46,648 nucleotides of DNA, from the NCBI GenBank assembly GCA_003427395.1, contig BFEA01000039.1:2435605-2482252 (forward strand), written 5' to 3'. This DNA is from Chara braunii (Eukaryota; Streptophyta; Charophyceae; Charales; Characeae). Positions 21,237-29,813 of this stretch are shown in pieces. The notes beneath the pieces are model-generated. The model made no database searches and had not been told where the DNA came from. It saw only the letters and a program-made list of their open reading frames with translations. Within the stretch, counting starts at the first letter, position 1. Every line of letters begins with the position of its first letter. The translations under genes were made by a program, and so were the position numbers.

Positions 21237-22104
21237 AGATCGTACTAACTCTTCTCACCCGACGCATGCTACGAAGATACTCATCGCCTCAGGGTATTCG
21301 GATTCTTTATGTGAATAGACTCCCATTTATCACCTCACTCCTTTTGCAGTGGGTCTGACCCTATCACAAGGTGTCCCGTTCTGGCTTGGATGAGCTTCTG
21401 TCTGGGACTTGTGTGGGCAGGTGAACATCGTGTCGCGTTCGGATGACCTTTTGTCTAATGCAGGACTTCGGCGCAAATCAGCGTTCATGTGGTCTTCGGC
21501 TCGAATCACCGTTCGTGTAGGTCTTCGACATGTTCGTATTAAAGGTTGGGTTTGTTTCATGTGTAATGCAGGACTTTTCCGCTTGTGGCGAAGAGGGGGA
21601 GTGATATAGATTGTACGAAAGCGTCTTCTGTAGAAAAGGGCATGTCATGTAGAGTATACGATGTGGGATGGAATGATTTTTAAATGCCTACGTGTATCTT
21701 AGAATGTGTACTTCAATGATTTTAGGAAAGGCTCCATGTTCTTTGTGGATTTTAGAAAGCTTCCGTGTACTTTGCAATTTTGTTTGGCACGAATCAGCGT
21801 TCGTGTAGGTCTTCGGCTTGAATCAGCTTTCGTGTAGGTCTTCGACATGTTCGTATTAGTGGTAGGGTTTGTTTTATGTGTAATGCCGGACTTTTCGGCT
21901 TGTGGCGAAGAGGGGGAGTGATATAGACTGTACGGAAGTGTCTTCTGTAGATAAGGGCATGTCATGTAGACTATACGACGTGGGCTGGAATGATTTTTTG
22001 GAATGCCTACATGTGCCTTAGAACGTGTCCTTCAATGATTTTTGGAAAGGCTCCATGTACTTTGTGAATTTTGGAAAGCTTCCGTGTACTTTGCAATTTT
22101 GTAT
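21237..22104 (+). repeat. ~317-bp direct repeats grading into the right terminus
   Basis: The sequence from CGTGTAGGTCTTCGACATG at 21,514 recurs at 21,831 (offset 317). Each copy carries CGAAGAGGGGGAGTGATATAG and then CTCCATGT followed by GCTTCCGTGTACTTTGCAA, the last parts being inverted relatives of the left-end block near 1,000. ATGCAG/GACTT acceptor-like sequences recur near 21,462 and 21,567. Near 21,368 a short AAGGTGTCCCGTTCTGG sequence duplicates part of the transposase coding region (17,578). No intact gene is supported. Confidence 0.7.
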
Positions 22105-23400
22105 TGATTTGTTTTTTGAAAACGCCTCTGTGTACTTTGCAATTTGCCATTGAATGATTTTTTTGCATTGAATGATTTCTGGAAAGTCTCCTTATGGTCG
22201 GCAACTTCACCTTTTAGAAAAACACTGGGCAACTTGAAGGCGATGACAAAAGTTACTTATAGAAATGAATATGTATCTTCTCCACACAAAGATTTGATGA
22301 TATTTTCACCGGGTAATATGCAAATGACAAGCCAACGTCCATATTAAATCATCTCGCTGATGGTGTGCGCACCTGCTTCTCCATCTAAGTGCGAGTTTAT
22401 TCTCACTTCTGGTGTGAACGACAAGCACCCTGCAACTGTTTCCCTCTCTCCTTTTCTTTAAATGCACCCTCCATCTAAGTGCGAGTTCATTCACACTTTG
22501 AATGAACGCATCGCACTTTGCTTCAACTTGACCTTTGCGAAAACAACAGGCAACCTGCAAATATTTCCCTCTCTCCTTATCTCCCGACTTCCGCAAATGA
22601 ACCGCCGGTAAGCACCTGCACATCACGAAACAAGAGCACGTCCCAATTGGAACATTGTCAGGTTTTTGCGATGTCGACTCCCGCATGATGACTACACTGA
22701 ACAGCGGAAGGATGACCGGTCCGCCTCTCCGATGTGGATCTAACGGTGGATTGCGTCAAATCTGCTCTCATAGATCCACACCGGGGATGGGGGTCGGGAT
22801 CCGACCACAGTTTGCGTGTAAGGCATCATATGATGTGTCGGTATAACCGACATCCAGAACTGCTTGGTGAGCATCTAGTGCTACGCCAATAAGTTCCAAA
22901 CACGGTTGCAAAGTCCCCTAAAAATGTTCATTGTCAGTTCCTCACGTCGTCGGTTCCTCACGTCGTCGATTCTCACGTGATGAGGACAATAAACAACGGC
23001 AGAATGGCAGGTCCCCCTCCCGGAATTGATCTAACGATGGATTGCGTCAAATCTGCTCTCAAAGATCCACACCCGATACAAGGTCCTGCAATCAGCTGCT
23101 GCTTACTGGTAAGCATCATATGATGTGTCCATACGATCGACATCCAAAACTGTTTGGTGAGCATCTAGTGCTACGCCAAGCAGTTATGCCGCAAGGTCCC
23201 CTAAGAATGCTTTTAGCACTAGAGACGTGAGACCGCCGACTGTTTGGCACTTCTTGAAGGTGGTCATTTCAACCGATGCAGAGGGCTCGTGGTCACTTCC
23301 ATTGCTTCTATACGTGCCCGTGGGTGCTCGGCCTAGCATACACGTAGTGTTGTTTGACACTTCCTTACGGTTCTCTATCGAATGCTGTTAAACTAGAGTC
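22010..23400 (-). repeat. Right terminal inverted repeat
   Basis: Inverted homologue of 41-1,055, with the anchor matches listed for the whole element. It is longer than the left copy because the block around the ATCTAGTGCTACGCCAA sequence is duplicated (about 22,690-22,900 and 22,985-23,190). Subterminal near-palindromes are at 22,387-22,408 and 22,477-22,498, the former at the position equivalent to 591-612. The end reads AACTAGAGTC followed by a TC tract. No coding sequence supported. Confidence 0.85.
22387..22408. repeat. Near-palindrome in the right terminus (equivalent of 591-612)
   Basis: AAGTGCGA, six bases, then TCTCACTT: one mismatch between arms. The preceding CTGCTTCTCCATCT is the reverse complement of the flank next to the left copy. 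A second copy at 22,477-22,498 also follows CCATCT, as do those at 24,667 and 24,745, so CCATCT plus near-palindrome is a recurrent subterminal module. Confidence 0.8.

Positions 23401-23460
<60 letters not shown>
23401..23460. repeat. (TC)n microsatellite at the right tip
   Basis: About 60 bases of TC repeat with one CCC interruption, immediately outside AACTAGAGTC. It mirrors the GA tract at position 1. It also lies just upstream of a possible splice acceptor (CGCCCGGCTAG/GTG at 23,496) and would make a strong polypyrimidine tract for it; that role is speculation. Confidence 0.9.
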
Positions 23461-23462
<2 letters not shown>

Positions 23463-23496
23463 GCCATGCCCGTTGATGTGCCTCTCGCCCGGCTAG

Positions 23497-24540
23497 GTGC
23501 AGTGCGGCCGTGCGGTGGTGGTCGTGTTCAACAAGACGCCCGTCATCGGAGTTTCGACGGACGTCCTTGAGGGGCATGGTTATTTTCTTTCCCTGTGAGC
23601 TGGATGAAAGCATTTGCTTAATTTTTTTTTGTTGTGGCCTGCAGGGCATTTGCCGATCGCGATGGCCATGTCGGAGTTGATTATCCTGGGTGATTGGCGT
23701 GAGCGCATGGCATACCCTTTCCCCCCATGCGCGCTGCGCGTCTCCGACAGTGGAAACTCCACTGTTATTGACGGTGCGACAAGAGACGAGATGGAGTGTG
23801 ATCCTTGGATGAAGGTCCCCCCGTTCACTGATGCTCCCCTGGACTCGTGGAAGGAACTTGAATGGGACATAATGCTCAGGGAGTGTCCGTGGGCAGACGA
23901 CTACAAGTTCGCTAACATGTGCGAGTTTGGGAGTTTCATTCCCGTGCCTAGAGTTGTGCTGGGTTCAGTTCGGTGTCGTTGCTTGCGTGCAAAGCTGAAT
24001 ATTCCTCGTCATCAAAATATGTTGGCCTACAGTGTCGTGACTGCTTCGCCGCGCACATGGTCCCGCTCGCTGAAACACGAGTTGCTTCCCTGTGCACGAC
24101 ATTCTGAGTTCCTCGATCAGTACCCGCTGCGCTCTGCAGGGCTGTCGCCTTGAGCAGTTTCCTACTGCTGCGTTAGATTGCGTCTCGGAAAGTTATTCTT
24201 ATGTAGGGTCCTTTGCGTCGCGTGTTGGAATCGGAGTAGGACCTTGACTGACGCTGTGGTCTACGTGTCCAAGAATGAGTTGCACCTCGTGAGAGACATT
24301 ATCGGTTTAATCACAATAGAATACGAAGGGATATGGGATTTGGTAATCAGGGGTAAGGTGGACGATGTGGACGCTTGGCGTGAGGTTGAAGCTCAAGCGT
24401 CCTCTATACGGGATGCTATAGGGAGGTCTCTGGCCAGAAGGACCGGGTTCGTTCGCATGAAATATATTTCTATGTTCATGGAAGATGCTCCTACGATGCG
24501 CCGCAGTGTCTTACGTTCGGGTCGCCTCTTCGAACTTTGA
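23497..24540 (+). pseudogene. Unrecognised small gene, family C copy 1 (two exons, one in-frame TGA)
   Basis: First exon 23,497-23,578 reads VVVFNKTPVIGVSTDVLEGH. A 66-nt GT-AG intron then joins it in phase to 23,645 onward (HLPIAMAMSELIILGDW). Landmarks shared with copies 2 and 3: CDPWMKV, ECPWADDYKFANMCEF, SPRTWSRS, CARHSEFLDQYPLR, then after TGA 24,151 the same frame continues with SYCCVR, RVLCVA, LTDAVVYVSKNE and GFVRMKYISMF, ending at 24,540. It lacks the SSMNALYGFG...SGRVVR tail of the other copies apart from a degenerate end. No known domain. Several conserved Cys, Trp and His residues suggest a folded protein. The start beyond 23,497 is not visible. Confidence 0.5.
23579..23644 (+). 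other. Predicted 66-nt GT-AG intron in family C copy 1
   Basis: Donor GGGCATG/GTTATT, acceptor TTGTTGTGGCCTGCAG/GGC, with a T-rich tract and a CTTAAT branch-point-like sequence in between. Splicing keeps the reading frame, splitting a Gly codon after its first base. Confidence 0.6.
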
Positions 24541-24817
24541 ATGAACGCATCTACACACCGGTCTGTCGTCATCCGTAGAAGTGAAAGTTATGAACGGATG
24601 TTACACGCTGATTTCCTTATACATTACACAAATGAGCTCATGGTGTGCGCACCTATCTCTCCATCTAAGTGAGAGTTCACTCGCACTTGCTGTGTGCACC
24701 ACGAGCATTCCACTTCAGCGGTGTGACCACTTGTCTCTCCATCTAACTGCGACTTCACTCGCACTTGTGCTCTGAACCCCGAGCAATCCGCTTGAGTGAA
24801 TGTCTTGACGACTTCGT
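24541..24817. repeat. Terminus-derived spacer with two near-palindromes
   Basis: CTCATGGTGTGCGCACC, then CCATCT and a near-palindrome (24,667-24,688; right arm intact TCGCACTT), and a second copy at 24,745-24,766. The same order of elements occurs in the right terminus at about 22,355-22,408, so this spacer derives from an element end. No gene. Confidence 0.7.
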
Positions 24818-24979
24818 GTGGGCGTGGCCACGACAGTTCCCGTTCGCCAACTGTGTTCATACATGTTGTCGTGGCCGTGTGTATCGTTTGGTATGTGCAC
24901 GTGGTGTGTAGGGTGCGTAATGGAGGCGACCTTCTCGACACCACGAATCTTTGAGTCGATCTTCTCGACACCACAAACC

Positions 24980-25699
24980 ATGAGTCCTGAAACGCACATT
25001 CGCTTGGCAGAACCGTTTCCTCCTTACGTGAGATCAGTGCGGCATTTCAACGGTGTGACTACGATCCACAGAGCGACCGCAGAGGACTTCGACGAGGACC
25101 CCCGGATGACCGTCATCCCATGCATGGACGGGCATATTGACGATTGGTGCGATAGGAATTGGGCCACGATGGAGAGTCGCTGCCCTTGGGCAAGCCAGTA
25201 CAAATTCGCGAACATGTTGGAGTTCGAGAACCTCATCCCGTTGTCTGACGCTGTCCTCGGACACAAGTTCCTGAACCATATGCGCAGAGCACTGGGCTGA
25301 ATTAGCCGCCATATCAGCCGCCTCGAGTGCCACTACGTCAGGTCGTCGCCACGAACTTGGGGAGGCTCGCAGAAACAAAAGTTGGTGGACTGCGCTCGTC
25401 ACTGCTCGTTCCTGGACCAGTACCCGCTGCGGTGCCCCGGGAATTCTCCACAAGTTGTGTCATACTGTTGTGTGCGATGGAAAGTGTCCGGGTCTGATTT
25501 CGCCAGAGTTCTATGTGTCGTTGCGTCGAACAAGAGCATGAAATATATGTCCGTCTTTTCAGAGAGTGCATCAGTCGACGAACCGCAGATCCGTGTGTAC
25601 GGATCATCAATGAATGCTTTGTATGGCTTCGGTACACGACCTCGTCCCCGGGGAACCCCGAATGTCACTAGATCTGGACGTGTGGTCAGACTTAAGTGA
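24980..25699 (+). pseudogene. Family C copy 2 (one in-frame TGA)
   Basis: From ATG 24,980: MSPETHIRLAEPFPP, DFDEDPRMTVIPCMDGHI, RCPWASQYKFANMLEFENL, then TGA at 25,298, and on in the same frame: SSPRTWGGSQKQKLVDC, ARHCSFLDQYPLRCP, NSPQVVSYCCVR, FARVLCVVASNKS, KYMSVFSESASVDEPQ, SSMNALYGFGTRPRPR and SGRVVRLK, ending at 25,699. At the codon where copies 1 and 3 have TGA or TAA after SP, this copy keeps CAA (25,451-25,453). It lacks the middle of the second half (the LVDAVVLVSRNE to GFVR part of copy 3), about 80 codons deleted. Function unknown. Confidence 0.55.
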
Positions 25700-25764
25700 G
25701 AGTTCACTCGCACTTTGCTTAAGTGAGGGTTAGCTCGCACGTAAGTGAGAGTTCACTCGCACTT
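25694..25764. repeat. Three near-palindromes in a row
   Basis: Copies at 25,694-25,715, 25,721-25,742 and 25,743-25,764, with starts 27 and 22 bp apart, each starting AAGTGAG. The first and third end in an intact TCGCACTT and the middle one ends in TCGCACGT. The first overlaps the stop codon of family C copy 2. This is the tightest packing of the motif in the window. Confidence 0.85.
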
Positions 25765-25942
25765 TGATTAAGTGACGAGCTTGTCGATATGTAGTGCGGG
25801 CGTGACGGTTGAGTGTTGGCCGCACCAGGGGAGTATCATTGGACAACTTTATTTACGACGGTCTACACGTCCGTTTGTGTCGTTTGTGTGTCCGTGATGT
25901 GTAGGGAGCGTAATATCGTCGAGACCTTCGACAAGTGTCAGC

Positions 25943-26923
25943 GTGAGTCCCGAGACGCACATGCGCTTGAGTCCCGAGAAGCACATGCGCTTGGCAAAAC
26001 CGTTTTCACCTTGTGAGACATCGGTGCGGCATCATGACGGTCAAACGTGGATCGACGAAGCAGCCATGGAGGACTTCGACTTCGACGAGGACCCATAGAT
26101 GCCCGTCAAACCGTACATGAACCGACATCTCGACGAATGGAACGATAATGATTGGAAGGCGATGGAGCGTGCCTGCCCTTGGGCAAGCCATTACAAGTTT
26201 GCCAACATGTTAGAGTTCGAGAGCCTCATTGCACTGCCTGATGGTGTCCTCGAGCGAAAGACCCTGGACGATAAGGGTAAACCAATCCACTACCGTACCA
26301 GCTTCAGACGTCGCCTCGGCTGCGAGTACATCACATCTTCGCCACGAACTTGGGGAAGTTCGCAGAAACAAAAGTTGGTGGACTGCGCTCGTCATTGTTC
26401 ATTCTTGGAACACTACCCACCCCGTTGCCCATGGACTTCTCCATAAGCTCTATCGCACTGTTGTGTGCGGTTGACGGATGACGGATGTCCTTTCGCCAGA
26501 GTGCTATGTGTGGCTTCTTCAAGCAAAAGTAGGAAACTTGTGGATGCAGTTGTGCTTGTGTCACGCAACGAGATGGTGCTTCAAGGATCCAAGTTCAAGG
26601 CGGTCATGTCTCGCCCAGATGTTGACGGGCGGTCAGACTTTGTGAGAGCAGGTCAGGTAAGAGTTTTTTTGTCATTGTGGCGTGACGTGGAAGAGAAAGT
26701 GTCTGAAATGCGTGACTGTATAGAGAATTCCTTAGCACGACGAGGAGGGTTTGTCAGGATGAAATACATGTCTGTGTTTTCGGAGACTGCAACGGTCCAT
26801 GAACCGCAGAGCCACGTATATGGATCATCTATGAATGCCATGTATGGCTTCGGTTCACGACCTCGTCCACGAGAAACCTTATATGTCACAAGGTCCGGAC
26901 GGGTTGTCAGACCTTGTGTTTAA
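25943..26923 (+). pseudogene. Family C copy 3 (in-frame TAG and TAA)
   Basis: Reading frame from about 25,943, where copy 2's ATG is GTG: SPETHMRL duplicated by a 24-bp tandem repeat, EDFDFDEDP, TAG (26,096), then MPVKPYMNRHLDEW, ACPWASHYKFANMLEFESL, SSPRTWGSSQKQKLVDC, ARHCSFLEHYPPRCP, TAA (26,444), SHCCVR, FARVLCVASSSKSRKL, VDAVVLVSRNE, SLWRDVEEKVSEMRDCI, GFVRMKYMSVFSE, SSMNAMYGFGSRPRPR and SGRVVRPCV. Stop 26,096 corresponds to CGG in copy 2 and TGG in copy 1. Stop 26,444 corresponds to CAA in copy 2. The most complete copy of the family's second half. Confidence 0.6.
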
Positions 26924-26938
26924 GGGAAAGCATGTTGT

Positions 26939-27394
26939 GTGCGGTTGACTGATGACGGGTGTCCTTTCGTGAGAGTGCTATGTGTGGCTTCTTCAAACAA
27001 AAGTAGAAAACTCGTGCATGCAGTTGTGCTCGTGGCACGGAACGAGATGGTACTTCAGGGATCCAAGTTCAAGCCCGTGATGTCTCCTCCCGATGTAGAT
27101 GGGCGGTCAGATTTCGTGAGAGCAGGTCGGGTCAGATGTTTATCATTGTGGCATGAGGTGGAAGAGAAAGTGTCCGATATACAAGACTGTATAGGGAATT
27201 CCTCAGCACGATCAGGAGGTTTTGTTAGGATGAAATACATGTTCGTGTTTTCGGAGAATGCAACTATCCACGAACCGCAGAGCCACGTATATGGATCATC
27301 TATGAATGCCATGTATGGTTTCGGTTCACGACCACGTCCGCGAGAAACCTTGTGTGTCACAAGATACGGACGTGTGGTCAGACCTTGTGTTTAA
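26939..27394 (+). pseudogene. Tandem duplicate of the second half of family C copy 3
   Basis: Offset 474 bp from 26,465-26,923 and highly similar throughout (RLTDDGCPFVRVLCVASS, KPVMSPPDVDGRSDFVRAG, GFVRMKYMFVFSENATIHE, end YGRVVRPCV). It is uninterrupted over 151 codons but lacks the first half. Small length changes between the copies are in frame. Either a partial gene duplication or an alternative last exon; the former is simpler. Confidence 0.6.
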
Positions 27395-28396
27395 GGGCGA
27401 TTGTAATTCTAATGAACTCTTCTGGTTTTATAGCTATCATGTGCTGTATCGCGATGTTACGTCGTCTTGCGATGTCGTGCCGTGTACTTCTATGACCTTG
27501 TGTTTAAGGGAAAACATGTTAAAATACAATCTTGTGGAACATGATGTGCATGTGCACCTTGAAATGGTGGATATGCAGACAATCACACGTTGCCTCTCGC
27601 ACCTATCGCAACTATTGTCTCTCGCACCTCTATCTACTACTTCATACACATTGTCTCTGGCACCTATTGCAATGCCTCTCAAACCTCTATCTACTCCTTG
27701 TTTTTTGCTTCGAACGTTTTTCCGAAAACAACCCCTGTCTACTTTGCAATGTGCGGTTCAGTGGTTTGAACATTTCTCGCAACTCTGCGTGCACTGTTTC
27801 CATTTACGATGGTGCAGTGTTAGGAAAAGACTATGCAAGTTGCAAGTGTTTCCATCTCCACGTTGCGGTGACAAGAGTAAATGTTCTGAATGGATGTTAT
27901 CTATCTTGTCCATGCAAAGAAATGACACGAGTGTTTCGATCTCCGATGTTCATGCCAATGTCTTACAGTCCTATACATGCTCATGTCAAGGAGGGGATCG
28001 ATGTTTGCTATGACAAGAGTAAATGTTAGGAATCTATGTTATTGATTTGTCCATGCAAATGACAAGCCAGCATCCGTATTGTATCACCGCGCTGATGGTG
28101 TGCGTTCATGTTGTCCATCTAAATGAGAGTTCACTCCGACTTGTGGTGTGTACCCCAACAATCCGCTAGTTGTCCATGCAAATGTCCAAGAACTGATAAC
28201 CTGCGGGATCTGAAGTTCAATTCTGTTTCTTGAGTGCAAAACTCTGCTCAAAACAGATNCAAATCCAACAGGAAGTCCCGCCACAGACCAAGGTTCCCTT
28301 ATAGTGCGTGGCCATCCGCACAGACCGTTGCTCAGTCACCAAACTGATATCTGCGAATTGATTCGTTGTTCAACTAGTATCTATCAATGCCTTTCC

Positions 28397-28398
<2 letters not shown>
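27395..28398 (-). mobile_element. Second copy of the element terminus (right-end orientation)
   Basis: Blocks in the same order as the right terminus: GTTTCCATCTCCACGTTGC-type sequence near 27,850, ATGCAAATGACAAGCCAGC (near 28,053; compare 22,319), CGCTGATGGTGTGCG, CCATCT plus a near-palindrome derivative (28,121-28,142), and CTGCGAATTGATTCG through CAACTAG (28,351-28,377), which matches the left tip (45-71, inverted) at 26 of 27 bases. The first part (27,395-27,600) is unassigned. It marks the end of another, related element, presumably the one whose remnants include family C. Confidence 0.65.

Positions 28399-28460
<62 letters not shown>
28399..28460. repeat. (CT)n microsatellite after the second terminus copy
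   Basis: About 31 CT repeats following a tip-like sequence (GTTCAACTAG at 28,368, then 21 bp that differ from the element's tip). This is another element end adjacent to a GA/CT tract. Confidence 0.95.
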
Positions 28461-28462
<2 letters not shown>

Positions 28463-29216
28463 AACAGTGCTATTGGCAATCAGAATCGAGAGCGAACGAC
28501 TGTTTGCCACTTCCTTAAGGTGCTCTGTCGAACACCACCAACTCCCGAATCATTTGGTGTTCAACTACTATCTGTCAACCGGAGAAGGAGGTCCTTCCAG
28601 GAAGATAAATGGTAGACACATTTGTTGCAGGGGTACTGACGGGCAACTTGCCAAATGTCGTGCGTCTGGCTGGGTGTTCCGCCCGACCACAGTTGACAGG
28701 TTCAGTCCTTCAACTTGCAAGGTGTCGGGCGCCGGACCCCTGACCTTTTATGGAAAACAGACACCACGTACCCAACACAATGCCCTTTTGAATCGTGTAC
28801 TGTCTGTCACAGCAACACTAAGCCAGTGGTGTGCGTCCATGTTGTCCATCTAAATGAGAGTTCACTCCGACTTGTGGTGTGTACCCGGACAACACCACAA
28901 GCAATGTCCAAGAACTGCTAACCTGCGGGATTTGGAGTTCAATTCTGTTTCTTGAGTGCGAAACTCTGCTCAAAACAGATCCAAATCCAACAGGAAGTCC
29001 CACCACAGACCATCAAACCTTTCCTCGGTGGCGGACTTCAGCATCCAAGACTGCCCAGCAACTGCTAACCTGCGGCAAGCAAATCCACACCCAGCATCAA
29101 GGTTCCCTTAGAGTGCGTGGTCATCTGCACGTCGACTGTTTGACACTTGTTGAAGGTGCTCAGTCACCAAGCCGATATCTGCTCTGTCAATGTCTTTCCG
29201 GGTTAAAGCAAGGAGT

Positions 29217-29217
<1 letters not shown>

Positions 29218-29294
<77 letters not shown>
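29218..29294. repeat. Compound (CT)n(CA)n microsatellite
   Basis: About 17 CT repeats run directly into about 21 CA repeats. The upstream sequence, GACTGTTTGACACTTGTTG and CAGTCACCAAGCCGATATCTG, is another tip relative. The open frames across the tract (Ser-Leu and Thr-His repeats) are artefacts. Confidence 0.95.
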
Positions 29295-29296
<2 letters not shown>

Positions 29297-29813
29297 CCCG
29301 GAATCAGATCTCGCATCAAGTTTCCCTAAGAGTGCTAATGACAATCCACACAGACAACCAATGACTTTTTCTTACTTCTTCAAGCTGCTTGATCGCCAAA
29401 CAGATCAGGAACCAGCATCAAGGCCCCCTTACAGTGCTATTGGCAATCGGCATCGACAGTGAATGACTGTTTGCCACTTCCTTAAGGAGCTCTGTCAAAC
29501 ACCACTAACTCCCGAATCATTCGGTGACACTGTTCAACTACTATTTGTCAATCGGAGAAGGAGCCTCAGGTCCTTCCGGGAAGATAAATGGTGACACAAT
29601 TGTTGCAGAGGTACTGACGAGTTGCGGGTTCAACTTGCCAAATGTCGTGCACCAGGCTGGGTGTTCCGCCCAACCACAGTTGACAGGTTCAGTCCATCAA
29701 CTTGCAAGGTGTCAGGCACCGGACCCCTGACCTTTTATGGAAAACAGGCACCACATACCCAGCACGATGCCCTTTTGAATCGTTTACTGTCTATCACAGC
29801 AACACTAAGCCAG

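Larger units (their letters stand above)
41..23400. mobile_element. Putative 23.4-kb terminal-inverted-repeat DNA transposon (decayed)
   Basis: Seen: the first ~1 kb and the last ~1.4 kb are inverted copies of each other, with perfect inverted matches of 45 bp (477-521 with 22,608-22,652) and 37 bp (241-277 with 22,855-22,891). Both ends finish with GACTCTAGTT and a GA/CT tract. Between them lie a leftward ParB/methyltransferase-like/Ulp1 coding region, a rightward DUF7869 transposase-like gene, three accessory genes, and many copies of a 22-bp near-palindrome. Known: large eukaryotic DNA transposons often carry Ulp1 (C48) peptidases and RNase H-fold transposases beside accessory genes. Inferred: the whole interval moved as one unit. 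No target-site duplication can be shown because both ends fade into microsatellite. The interrupted frames suggest the copy is no longer autonomous. The alternative is two facing terminus copies that trap unrelated DNA. Confidence 0.7.
28080..29813 (+). repeat. Two tandem copies of a terminus module
   Basis: Module parts: a subterminal near-palindrome block (28,080-28,290 and 28,829-29,011, both with ACCTGCGGGAT and CAATTCTGTTTCTTGAGTGC), a tip-like stretch ending in a CT tract, and a ~350-bp block (28,477-28,828 and 29,446-29,813) sharing GTTTGCCACTTCCTTAAGG, CTGGGTGTTCCGCCC and CCCTGACCTTTTATGG. The short open frames are not supported as genes. It looks like a tandem duplication of element end plus adjoining DNA. 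Confidence 0.7.

Noticed and set aside
27306-28013. 235-codon plus-strand open frame
   Set aside because: It begins inside the family C duplicate in another phase and runs through terminus-type non-coding DNA; Cys/Leu/Ser-rich without domain structure.
28396-28466. Poly Ser-Leu protein
   Set aside because: Pure translation of a CT microsatellite.
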